Positions 34,384-41,820 of a DNA stretch of 43,539 bases are shown in pieces (position 1 is the stretch's first letter; the number at the start of each line of letters is the position of its first letter). The notes beneath the pieces were generated by a model that saw nothing but the letters and a program-made list of their open reading frames with translations, did no database searches and was not told the origin of the DNA. The stretch is from assembly GCA_016932115.1 (NCBI GenBank), contig JAFGDM010000104.1:1-43539 (forward strand), given 5' to 3'. This DNA is from Deltaproteobacteria bacterium. Lineage in GTDB: Bacteria > Desulfobacterota > DSM-4660 > Desulfatiglandales > HGW-15. The position numbers and the translations under genes are program-made.

Positions 34384-34410
34384 ATCTTACAGAAGAACAG
34401 GTTCTGTCAA
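34384..34410 (-). promoter_or_regulatory. Putative promoter of the DUF1445 gene with spacer dyad
   Basis: On the minus strand TTGACA (34405-34410), 15 bases, then TAAGAT (34384-34389). The spacer contains a perfect inverted repeat AGAAC-AG-GTTCT (34394-34405), a possible operator. The 15-base spacer is short. Confidence 0.45.
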
Positions 34411-34473
34411 GATCTTTTCTCCAGCAAAAAAAGCGGTTACCGAGGTGTCCTTCGCAGCTTGACTTGTGAACCC

Positions 34474-34501
34474 TTGCTTTGCTATTTCAGGATTGTATAA
34501 A
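34474..34501 (+). promoter_or_regulatory. Putative promoter of the TAXI gene
   Basis: TTGCTT (34474-34479), 16 bases, then TATAAA (34496-34501), about 85 bases before the TAXI start. The -10 is good and the -35 fair. Confidence 0.45.
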
Positions 34502-34585
34502 TTGCACACGGCACGAAATGCTTGATTCACTTCTTGATGCCGGACAAAAGGGAAGCCCGGAAACAAGAGACCCGGAGGTCGATTC

Positions 34586-35686
34586 ATGAAACACCTGGGA
34601 GGCGAACATCCCACGCAGGCCTTCAGCCACAACTACCTGACGCGCGGGACAAAAAACGTATTTATGAAGACGAAGGTTCATTTAACCGTTTTGACGGCGG
34701 CAATGTTTCTTTTCACGGGAAATGCCTCAGGGGCGTCTTGGCCCTCGGAAGTCACCGTGGTTTCGCCTGCGCCCGGAACTTCTGTTCATTCCCTTCTAAC
34801 CCTTATGGGGAATCTGATTGTCGAACATACGCCCATAGAGCGATGGGACGTTCAGCCTCTCGGGGGACCCGAGCTCTGGCTGCCCATGATGAAAGAGGGG
34901 AAATGCCATTTTGCCAATCACAGCGTCCCAGGGATGATATTGGCTTATCAAGGACGCTGGGTGTATGAAAAAATCAGGGCAACCTATGTTCGCACTGTCG
35001 CCGCAGGACACAGCGAAATGTTCATGTTCTGGACCACCGCCGATAAGCAAATCGGCTCCATCAGCGACCTGAAAGGGAAAAGAATCTTTGTGAAATATAA
35101 AACCAATCCGCTTTTTCTTGAAATGGCGAAAAACCAACTGGCCTCTGCAGGACTCAATCTCAGCGACCTCAAAAGCGTCCTGCCCTTTTCCAATCTTTCG
35201 GTGGCGACAAAAGCGCTCCTTGACGGCATAGCCGACGCTTTTCTCTTTCCGGTAGTCCGGGAGGCTGTAGAAGAAATCAACACACTGAAAGGAGAGTGTC
35301 AATTCATCCCATTGACCCTGGGACAGAGCCGTTATGTCGTGGAACGTATGGGGGGATTTTATGTGGAGAACATTCGTAGTCATGATCCACGATTCGGAAA
35401 CCTGAAACCTGTTCCCAACGCTATATGTTATCAAAATGCCATGTTCTGTTCCCACACTCTTGATCCCGACCTGGTACACGGTGTGGCAAAAACCATCTTT
35501 GACCACAGCGCCGAATTGAGGGATGCACAACCGCTGGCAAGCTTCTGGTCTTTGAACTACCGGCCGGTGGCCCTGGGCGTTCCTTACCATGAAGGTGCAA
35601 TCAGATATTTCCGAGAAAAGGGTTTGTGGACCTCCAAGGCTCAAATGTATCAGGAAAGAATCATCAGCAAACAAAGCGCGAACTAA
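34586..35686 (+). CDS. TAXI family TRAP transporter solute-binding protein (orphan)
   Basis: A 366-residue periplasmic binding protein of the TAXI group (TRAP-associated extracytoplasmic immunogenic). It shows ISDLKGKRIFVKY in the central hinge region, the TAXI-type GPELWLPMMKEGKCHFANHS pocket segment, and LKSVLPFSNLSVATKALLDGIADAFLFPV. ATG 34586 has a good GGAGGT six bases upstream. The in-frame ATG at 34664 would begin directly with a classic signal peptide (MKTKVHLTVLTAAMFLFTG ending NASGA), whereas from 34586 the signal would sit after 26 polar residues. No TRAP membrane subunit (DctQM-type) is in the window; the next gene is an NCS2 permease. The solute is unknown. Confidence 0.82.
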   Translation: MKHLGGEHPTQAFSHNYLTRGTKNVFMKTKVHLTVLTAAMFLFTGNASGASWPSEVTVVSPAPGTSVHSLLTLMGNLIVEHTPIERWDVQPLGGPELWLPMMKEGKCHFANHSVPGMILAYQGRWVYEKIRATYVRTVAAGHSEMFMFWTTADKQIGSISDLKGKRIFVKYKTNPLFLEMAKNQLASAGLNLSDLKSVLPFSNLSVATKALLDGIADAFLFPVVREAVEEINTLKGECQFIPLTLGQSRYVVERMGGFYVENIRSHDPRFGNLKPVPNAICYQNAMFCSHTLDPDLVHGVAKTIFDHSAELRDAQPLASFWSLNYRPVALGVPYHEGAIRYFREKGLWTSKAQMYQERIISKQSAN

Positions 35687-35828
35687 CTGTTGCGAAAAGA
35701 AACGGTACTCGCCCACGATCCAAAGTACATACATTTCCTAATATTTTGGCTTTATGAAATCTGGTATTGACGGTGCAGGGTCCAGGGGCCCCTCTCAAGA
35801 CGGAAACCGCAAAGACTTCGGGAGGAGC

Positions 35829-35846
35829 ATGAAAACACCGGGATGA
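35829..35846 (+). other. Possible five-codon leader ORF before the NCS2 permease
   Basis: A GGGAGGAG site is followed by an ATG at 35829 that opens a five-codon frame (MKTPG) ending TGA at 35844-35846. Its stop overlaps the permease ATG as ATGA. The site is too close to the first ATG (about three bases) and too far from the second (about 17) to be ideal for either. Confidence 0.4.
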
Positions 35847-37129
35847 AAACAGAATACGTCTTCGATATCGATGATCGCTTGCCGCTGAAATACGCTTTTC
35901 TTTACGGTATGCAGTGGGCCTTTATCATGTTTCCCGCCCTGATCATCGCAGCAACCCTTTGCGCGGAATCCCTTCCTAACGGCCAGATCGACAAGGTCCG
36001 TTTTTTGCAGTTTACGCTTCTGACCTCCGGTTTTTTCACCGTCATTCAAACCCTCTGGGGGCACCGCTACCCCCTTCTTGAAGGGCCTGCCACCGCCCTC
36101 ATGCTGGCGTTTGTCCTGCTGGCGCCTCTAGGACTGAGACCCATCCAGGCAGGTATGATGATCGGTGGAGGTCTTCTTATCCTCACGGTTCTTTCCGGAC
36201 AGCTCGATCGGGTGACCGGGCTTTTCACACCCAATGTCACCGGCGTCATATTAATGTTGATCGCCTTGGGCCTGCTCCGTCCTCTTATGGGATTCATGAT
36301 CGGCGCAGGAATGACCCCCTCTCATGGCGAAGGCCGTGTTTTCTTGATCAGTGTCGGCCTTGTCCTTTTCATGGCCACTCTCTCCCATCGGCTTCAGGGT
36401 TTTTTAAAAACCATTTCCATTCTCATAGGAATGTTCCTTGGATCGCTCTTGTTTCATTTTCTTGGCCCCTTGGAATGGCAAAAGGTCTCAGCGGCCTCAT
36501 GGGTTTCTCTTTCCCCCCAGTGGGTGCCCTCCATTCCTCGGTTTCACTGGGCAGCAGCCGTGGCTTTCGCCTGCGCCTACCTGGCAGTCATGGCCAACAC
36601 TCTTGGGAGCCTTCAGGGGATCTCGGCGATCACTGACCCCCATCGCCTTCCTCATGCCGCTTCAAAAGGCATGTTTGTGACCGGCGCTGCAGGTATCGTC
36701 TGTGGGCTGTTCGGCGTAGTGGGAACCGTAAGCTACAGCATGAGCCCCGGGGTCATCCTAGCAAACAGGGTAGCCAGTCGATTTGCCGTGACCTCTTGCG
36801 GAATCGTCCTGGTCCTTGCCGCTTTTCTCCCCAAGCTGGCAGCCTTCATTTCTTTGGTGCCCGGACCCGTGGTGGGTTCGGCTCTTTGCGTTGGGCTAGG
36901 GGGACAGGTGGGAGTTGGAATTTCCGCCGTGGCCTGCCGTCAGCTTACCTCGAGGGATTACTTTGTGGTGGGCTTGCCGGTCATTCTCGGCACTCTGACG
37001 GGTTTCCTGCCTAACGCCGTTTTTTCACTCCTGCCTCCTTCTTTGCAGGTTTTTGTGGCAAACAGCCTGATCGTCGGCATCTTTCTCGTCTTGCTCCTCG
37101 AGCACCTTCTCTTCAGGGAGAAAAAGTGA
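35843..37129 (+). CDS. NCS2 family uracil/xanthine-type permease
   Basis: A 428-residue inner-membrane transporter with about twelve to fourteen hydrophobic segments, of the nucleobase-cation symporter-2 family (UraA/XanQ-like). Visible family elements include HRYPLLEGPATALM near residue 75, the region AYLAVMANTLGSLQGISAITD near 250, matching the substrate- and proton-binding helix 8, and GVVGTVSYSMSPGVILANRVASR near 295. Typical substrates are uracil, xanthine or uric acid, taken up with protons; the helix differs enough that a nonstandard substrate is possible. It lies 156 bases after the TAXI binding-protein gene in the same direction. Translation may be coupled to a five-codon leader frame. 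Confidence 0.87.
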   Translation: MKTEYVFDIDDRLPLKYAFLYGMQWAFIMFPALIIAATLCAESLPNGQIDKVRFLQFTLLTSGFFTVIQTLWGHRYPLLEGPATALMLAFVLLAPLGLRPIQAGMMIGGGLLILTVLSGQLDRVTGLFTPNVTGVILMLIALGLLRPLMGFMIGAGMTPSHGEGRVFLISVGLVLFMATLSHRLQGFLKTISILIGMFLGSLLFHFLGPLEWQKVSAASWVSLSPQWVPSIPRFHWAAAVAFACAYLAVMANTLGSLQGISAITDPHRLPHAASKGMFVTGAAGIVCGLFGVVGTVSYSMSPGVILANRVASRFAVTSCGIVLVLAAFLPKLAAFISLVPGPVVGSALCVGLGGQVGVGISAVACRQLTSRDYFVVGLPVILGTLTGFLPNAVFSLLPPSLQVFVANSLIVGIFLVLLLEHLLFREKK

Positions 37130-37221
37130 GCTTTACCGATTTATCGTAGAGACTCAATTGCGGTCCGGGCCTCACCCTTAAGGGAACACGGCCGATCCGG
37201 CAAATGGTGCGCTTATGGAAA

Positions 37222-37244
37222 AGCCCCTGCACAAGGCAGGGGCT
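37222..37244 (-). terminator. Hairpin in the permease-to-unknown gap
   Basis: AGCCCCTGC and GCAGGGGCT form a perfect nine-base-pair stem with a five-base loop. Read on the minus strand it is followed by TTTCC, so it fits a terminator for transcripts coming leftward from the heme cluster, 500 bases past its end. On the plus strand there is no T-run. Confidence 0.5.
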
Positions 37245-37352
37245 AAACCTGAAAACATCATGAAGGTTAAAGGAATCGAGTAAAACCTTCACGACATCGA
37301 TTAGGCTAAGGCAAAGACGGAAATTTGTCAAGGGATTTCATTAGATAGCCTC

Positions 37353-37381
37353 TTGACTTTAGGACGCTTCACTGCTATGCT
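37353..37381 (+). promoter_or_regulatory. Putative promoter of the small membrane protein gene
   Basis: TTGACT (37353-37358), a 17-base spacer, then TATGCT (37376-37381), about 30 bases before the proposed TTG start. Confidence 0.5.
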
Positions 37382-37413
37382 TTTTAATAGTTGATATCCC
37401 GTCTTATCACTCC

Positions 37414-37743
37414 TTGGCCCTTAACGAACGGGACATTGTGTCTTTGGAGGTTCCGTATCAGCCCGTGAGCAGACTGAAAAAAATCGTCCTTTGGGGTATC
37501 GTGGGCGCTCTCTTTTATTTCTTTCTCAGCCACCATATTATTTTTGTCGGCTCCAAGGTCAAGGTCCTTAAAAAATCCAATCTGACTCTGGAGTATACCA
37601 TTTTCAGCACTCAGGGAAAAAGCTACGAGTCAATCATTCGCGTGGATCAACTAAGGCGCGACGGAATCGGGGAACTCCTCGTGGAGATGGGGAAGCTGTC
37701 TCAAGGCGAATTAGACCGACTCCTCGATAAATACCGCCGCTAA
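37414..37743 (+). CDS. Hypothetical single-pass membrane protein
   Basis: A protein of about 109 residues that I do not recognise. There is no in-frame ATG near the start; the frame is open from 37363, and candidate starts are TTG 37414, GTG 37438 (weak GGGA upstream) and TTG 37444. A hydrophobic helix at residues 24-46 (IVLWGIVGALFYFFLSHH) follows basic residues, suggesting an N-in anchor with the rest outside the cytoplasm. The C-terminal 60 residues are polar and end in a basic helix (LDRLLDKYRR). A promoter-like sequence lies just upstream. It converges on the siroheme decarboxylase gene with only six bases between stops. Codon usage looks like that of its neighbours, so I believe it is real. 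Confidence 0.65.
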   Translation: MALNERDIVSLEVPYQPVSRLKKIVLWGIVGALFYFFLSHHIIFVGSKVKVLKKSNLTLEYTIFSTQGKSYESIIRVDQLRRDGIGELLVEMGKLSQGELDRLLDKYRR

Positions 37744-37749
37744 AAAGCG

Positions 37750-38196
37750 TCAGACCTCAAAATCTACTTTGATTTTAAACATGCGAACGGCGGGTAGGCT
37801 GTGCACATCTTTGATGCCCGTGATTTCGGATATTTCCTTGAGAGCACTTTCAATCGTGACTATCCTGGGAGCGATAAACGTGAACCACACGTTGTATTCA
37901 TGGTTTCTTAGGTAATTGTGGGTCACACCGGGATAACGGTTCACGACCTCCACAAATCGTTTAAGCTTTTTCTGCGGGACTTTCGCGGCACAAAGCGTAC
38001 TCCTGTAATCAAGCTTTTTGGAGTGGAAGTTTCCCCCAATACGGCGGATAACCCCCTCCTCCTTGAGTCTCCTAATTCGGAGAAAAACCTCATCCTCAGG
38101 AAGATCAAGGCGCTTACCCAGCTCCCTGTAGGGCCTCTGGGCAATGGGAAATCCTGATTGAATCTCATTCAGGATCTCTCGGTCCCGGTTATCCAT
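37750..38196 (-). CDS. Siroheme decarboxylase subunit (AhbA/AhbB, AsnC/Lrp fold)
   Basis: A 148-residue protein with an N-terminal winged-helix segment (MDNRDREILNEIQSGFPIAQ) and a C-terminal ferredoxin-like AsnC domain. The conserved block PGVTHNYLRNHEYNVWFTFIAP and the ending RMFKIKVDF mark the siroheme decarboxylase/NirDGHL family and not a general Lrp regulator. AhbA and AhbB together remove two carboxyl groups from siroheme to give 12,18-didecarboxysiroheme. By its NYLR...YNVWFT pattern I lean to the AhbA type. The start at 38196 overlaps the ahbD stop by eight bases, with AAGGA before it; a start at 38361 would lie inside ahbD. The second subunit is not in the window. Confidence 0.85.
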   Translation of the reverse strand: MDNRDREILNEIQSGFPIAQRPYRELGKRLDLPEDEVFLRIRRLKEEGVIRRIGGNFHSKKLDYRSTLCAAKVPQKKLKRFVEVVNRYPGVTHNYLRNHEYNVWFTFIAPRIVTIESALKEISEITGIKDVHSLPAVRMFKIKVDFEV

Positions 38197-39265
38197 AGGT
38201 CCTTCTCTTTGCCGGTTGATACATACAAAGCGGCTCTTCTTCCAGAAAATCCCCTGACGCTTCATAGGCCCGCGCACGGCACCCACCGCAGAATTGTAAA
38301 TACTCGCACCGGCCGCATTTGCCCTTGTAGGCCGAAAAATCTCGAAGACTCCGAAACACATCCGAATTGTCCCAAATATCTCGAAAGCTTGATTTGTTCA
38401 AATCCCCACAGTTGACTTCGAGGTAGCCGCAAGGCTGAATGATGCCCACATGGGAAACGAAGCAGAAGGAAGTTCCTCCCAGGCATCCACGTGTTAAAGC
38501 GTCCAACCCATAGGTGGCATAGTCCACTTTTTCGCCCCTTTTGTGCGCTTCCTCTCGCAGAACCCTGTAGTAGTGGGGAGCGCATGTAGCTTTCAGGTGG
38601 ATAGGCACTCTCCGCCTCATGGAACAAAACCAATGGAGCAGCCGTTCATACTCCGATGCATCAATCTCCTGATCAATCATATCCCTGGCGCGGCCTGTGG
38701 GCACAAGTAAAAAGATGTGGTGGGCGGCAGCGCATAACTGCACAACCAGGCGAAGAATGTCTTCCGCCTGCCCAACGTTGTGCTTCGTAATCGTCGTGTT
38801 GATTTGGAATTCAATCCGGCCCTTTTTTAGAAGATTGATTCCATCCATGGCTCCTTGAAATGCTCCGGGAACCTTCCTAAACCGGTCGTGCTGCTCCTGA
38901 TTTGCCCCATCCAGGGAGATGCTTACTCGCTGAATCCCGGATAATCTCATCTTTTCCGTGATCTCTTCCGTGATCAGGGTTCCATTCGTGGCCATGACCA
39001 TTCGAAGGCCTTTGGCGGTTCCGTACCGGGCAAGTTCAAACACATCATCTCGAAGCAACGGTTCCCCGCCGGTGAGGATAACAATGGGTTTGCCCACCTC
39101 TTCGATCTGATCCAGAATTCGGAGGCATCCATCTGTATCCAATTCCCCTTGGCACTGACCCCGGCCGGCTGCAGCCCGGCAGTGGACACAATTGAGATTG
39201 CACTTTCGGGTCACCTCCCAAGCCACAAGACGAAGCCGGTTTTTATTTTGAGCGTGCTCCTTCAT
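38189..39265 (-). CDS. ahbD: Radical SAM heme synthase AhbD-like (NirJ2 type)
   Basis: A 358-residue radical SAM/SPASM-type enzyme. The cluster-binding motif is C22-x3-C26-x2-C29 in RKCNLNCVHCRAAAG, followed by the SAM-binding GGEPLL. An auxiliary cysteine cluster near the C-terminus (KCGRCEYLQFCGGCRARAY, then EEEPLCMY) would hold a second [4Fe-4S] cluster. These match AhbD, which oxidatively decarboxylates Fe-coproporphyrin III to protoheme in sulfate reducers and methanogens. It lies between hemB and the decarboxylase. The ATG has no clear ribosome-binding site. Distinction from the related AhbC rests on the CRAAAG motif and the C-terminal pattern. Confidence 0.85.
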   Translation of the reverse strand: MKEHAQNKNRLRLVAWEVTRKCNLNCVHCRAAAGRGQCQGELDTDGCLRILDQIEEVGKPIVILTGGEPLLRDDVFELARYGTAKGLRMVMATNGTLITEEITEKMRLSGIQRVSISLDGANQEQHDRFRKVPGAFQGAMDGINLLKKGRIEFQINTTITKHNVGQAEDILRLVVQLCAAAHHIFLLVPTGRARDMIDQEIDASEYERLLHWFCSMRRRVPIHLKATCAPHYYRVLREEAHKRGEKVDYATYGLDALTRGCLGGTSFCFVSHVGIIQPCGYLEVNCGDLNKSSFRDIWDNSDVFRSLRDFSAYKGKCGRCEYLQFCGGCRARAYEASGDFLEEEPLCMYQPAKRRTYG

Positions 39266-39392
39266 TTTCGAATCACTGGACCTTGAACGACCGTTCCATC
39301 GTTAGATTCTAATTCTGCGGTTCGGATTTCTTCCCTTGTTACCTTTCCTTCAAGCTATCGGGAATCCGCGAAGCAGGCCGAAAACCGCTCCT

Positions 39393-40376
39393 TTACCGGT
39401 TCCGGTTAAGGAGCCTGGCGGCATCCTTGGCGAAGTAGGTGAGAATCAAATCCGCTCCTGCTCTTTTGATGGAAATCAAGATTTCCATCATGATCCTGTC
39501 TCCATCAACCCAGCCCTTTTCCTGAGCAGACTTTACCATGGCATATTCACCGCTTACGTTGTAGGCCGCCAAGGGCAGAAGACATTCCTCTCTTACCCTT
39601 CTGATAATATCAAGAAAGGCCAGGGCAGGTTTAACCATAATCATGTCAGCCCCTTCTTCCATGTCCAGGATAGCCTCCTTCAATGCCTCCAGTGCATTGG
39701 CCGGATCCATTTGATAGCTCGACCGATCTCCGAACTTGGGAGTTGAATCCGCGGCCTCTCGGAAGGGGCCGTAAAACCCTGAAGCGTATTTCACGGCGTA
39801 GGACAGAATTCCTGTATCCTGAAAACCGGCCAGGTCGAGAGCATTCCTAATGGCCGCCACCCGTCCGTCCATCATGTCCGAAGGAGCAACAAAATCAGCG
39901 CCTGCCTTTGCATGACTGACCGCCTGCCTGGCCAGTATTTCCAGGGTAGCATCGTTGTCTACCTTGCCTTCCTTTATGATGCCGCAGTGCCCGTGATCAG
40001 TATACTCACAAAGACAGATATCGGTCATGACCACTATCTCTTGCAGCTTAGCTTTTATTGAGGAAACAGCCTGCTGCACGATCCCGTCATTTGCGTACGA
40101 TTTGCTGCCGACAGCGTCTTTACAGTCCGGGAGTCCAAATAGAATCACAGCGGGGACTCCGAGATCCCAGGCCTCTATGACCTCTTGAACAATGGTGTCC
40201 ACGGAAAACCGGTACTGCCCGGGCATCGAAGAAATGGGCTCTTTGAGGTTGCGGCCGTGCCTCACAAAAAGAGGATAAATCAAATCCTTCACCGAAAGGT
40301 TTGTCTCTCTCACCATTTCTCGAAGGGTTCTGTTTTGCCTGAGTCGTCTGGGACGAATAATCATGTCAGTCCTCAT
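39393..40376 (-). CDS. hemB: Delta-aminolevulinic acid dehydratase (porphobilinogen synthase)
   Basis: Condenses two 5-aminolevulinate molecules to porphobilinogen, the common tetrapyrrole precursor. The 327 residues hold the two Schiff-base lysines, K196 ([14 protein letters not shown]) and K249 ([13 protein letters not shown]), and the three-cysteine zinc site C121, C123, C131 ([14 protein letters not shown]), so it is the zinc-dependent form. The ATG at 40376 follows GAGGA; an ATG four codons on is possible. It is set inside the siroheme-to-heme cluster, between ahbC and ahbD, with gaps of 158 and 127 bases. Confidence 0.97.
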   Translation of the reverse strand: MRTDMIIRPRRLRQNRTLREMVRETNLSVKDLIYPLFVRHGRNLKEPISSMPGQYRFSVDTIVQEVIEAWDLGVPAVILFGLPDCKDAVGSKSYANDGIVQQAVSSIKAKLQEIVVMTDICLCEYTDHGHCGIIKEGKVDNDATLEILARQAVSHAKAGADFVAPSDMMDGRVAAIRNALDLAGFQDTGILSYAVKYASGFYGPFREAADSTPKFGDRSSYQMDPANALEALKEAILDMEEGADMIMVKPALAFLDIIRRVREECLLPLAAYNVSGEYAMVKSAQEKGWVDGDRIMMEILISIKRAGADLILTYFAKDAARLLNRNR

Positions 40377-40534
40377 TGGTCATTGGATCGTGATGCGTCC
40401 TGCTTTACCTGTTGCATCTTGCCGGATGATTGTTGTAGGTTCTTTTACGCTTGCCTCTTGAGCGCTTCATGAAACCTTAGTTTCTGCTGTATTCTGTTTT
40501 CCTGAGATTCAGCGTTTTACTCGCTTTCACGCAC

Positions 40535-41728
40535 TTAAGGCACTTCTTCCAACCCGATTTCATGATCAGTGAGATAACAGGCCGGGTCGGGTGCCCACAT
40601 GTCCCCTGAGACGGCCTCTGCGCGAACCCTGAAATTGCCCCCGCAAATGTCAAGCCAGGAACAAAGCGCGCATCTGCCTTTTACGTGCTTTTTCTTATCT
40701 TTCAACGTGTTCAAAATGGGATCGGATGGATCGGTCCAGATCTCACTGAACGGCCTTTCCCGGACATTGCCGAAGCTCAGGTGCCTCCAGAACTGATCAG
40801 CATGAACGCTGCCGTCCCAGCTTATACATCCGAACGCTTTTCCCGAGTTGTTCCCCTCGTTCATTTTTAGAAGCTCCAGGACCTCTTTCGCTCTTGGATT
40901 GCCCTCCCGCACCATGCGCAGATAAAGGTACGGTCCATCCGCATGGTTATCAACAGTGAGCACCTCCTTTGCTATGCCGCGATTATGCAACTCCTTTGTC
41001 CTGTTGATGATAAGATCAACCACCCGCCGGGTTTGTTTCCTGTCAAGGTCTTCCTCAATCAGTTCCGAACCGCGACCTGCGTAAACAAGATGATAAAAGC
41101 ACACCCTTGGGATATCTACCTCTTCCAGAAGGTCGAATATGCGAGGCACTTCCTGCACATTCATCCTGTTAAGCGTGAACCGAAGGCCTACCTTGAGACC
41201 TGCTTCCTGACAGTTTCTTATCCCCTCCACAGCAGCTCTGAATGCGCCCTTTTTACCCCTAAAACGGTCATTGACCTCTTCAAGACCGTCCAGACTGACC
41301 CCCACATAAGATAGACCGACATCTTTTAGCTCTCTTGCCTTGTCTTGTGTAATCAGCGTACCGTTGGTGGAAATCACAGCCCTCATCCCTTTCTGCACAG
41401 CGTACCCGGCAAGATCCGCAAGGTCTTCACGAAACAGGGGCTCTCCTCCGGAAAAAAGAATAACCGGTACGCCGAATGCGGCCAGATCGTCGAGCATCGA
41501 TTGAGCCTCCCGGGTCGTCAGTTCCTCTTCCCGGCTTTGTTCAGAGGCCTTTGCGTAACAGTGGATACATTTCAGGTTACACGCCCTGGTCATATTCCAG
41601 ACCACAACGGGTTTTTTGTCTGAAGAGAACTGAAGGAGATGGGAAGGAAGATCCTTGCAACGGCGACCGTATCGAAGGGCATCCGACGGCTCAACGGTTC
41701 CACAGTAAAGTTTTGAGATTCCGATCAT
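40535..41728 (-). CDS. ahbC: Radical SAM 12,18-didecarboxysiroheme deacetylase AhbC (NirJ1 type)
   Basis: A 397-residue radical SAM/SPASM enzyme. The N-terminus MIGISKLYCGTVEPSDALRYG is diagnostic of the AhbC/NirJ1 group. The cluster motif is C50-x3-C54-x2-C57 (RACNLKCIHCYA) followed by GGEPLF, and the C-terminus holds CALCSWLDICGGNFRVRAEAV with a final PACYL for the auxiliary cluster. AhbC removes two acetate side chains of 12,18-didecarboxysiroheme to yield Fe-coproporphyrin III. It heads the heme cluster, 92 bases downstream of the ClpX-like gene on the same strand. No strong promoter is visible in that gap, so the two may share a transcript. Confidence 0.88.
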   Translation of the reverse strand: MIGISKLYCGTVEPSDALRYGRRCKDLPSHLLQFSSDKKPVVVWNMTRACNLKCIHCYAKASEQSREEELTTREAQSMLDDLAAFGVPVILFSGGEPLFREDLADLAGYAVQKGMRAVISTNGTLITQDKARELKDVGLSYVGVSLDGLEEVNDRFRGKKGAFRAAVEGIRNCQEAGLKVGLRFTLNRMNVQEVPRIFDLLEEVDIPRVCFYHLVYAGRGSELIEEDLDRKQTRRVVDLIINRTKELHNRGIAKEVLTVDNHADGPYLYLRMVREGNPRAKEVLELLKMNEGNNSGKAFGCISWDGSVHADQFWRHLSFGNVRERPFSEIWTDPSDPILNTLKDKKKHVKGRCALCSWLDICGGNFRVRAEAVSGDMWAPDPACYLTDHEIGLEEVP

Positions 41729-41820
41729 TCACCATTCTACCTACAAAATGTTTCAGCTTGACGCTCTCGCAAAAAGCCTATTTCCGATGACTGTGCATCC
41801 TTCGCTGCGCACTGAATCAG

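Noticed and set aside
34796-35734. Minus-strand 312-residue frame
   Set aside because: Antisense to the TAXI gene, which has a clear domain and signal peptide; likely a by-product of codon bias.
35784-35793. Perfect palindrome AGGGGCCCCT before the permease
   Set aside because: Short, G/C-rich, no promoter at a fitting distance; may be chance.
40405-40470. Minus-strand 21-residue basic frame between ahbC and hemB (MKRSRGKRKRTY...)
   Set aside because: Only a weak AAGG upstream and no known family; could be a leader peptide but not supported enough to list.
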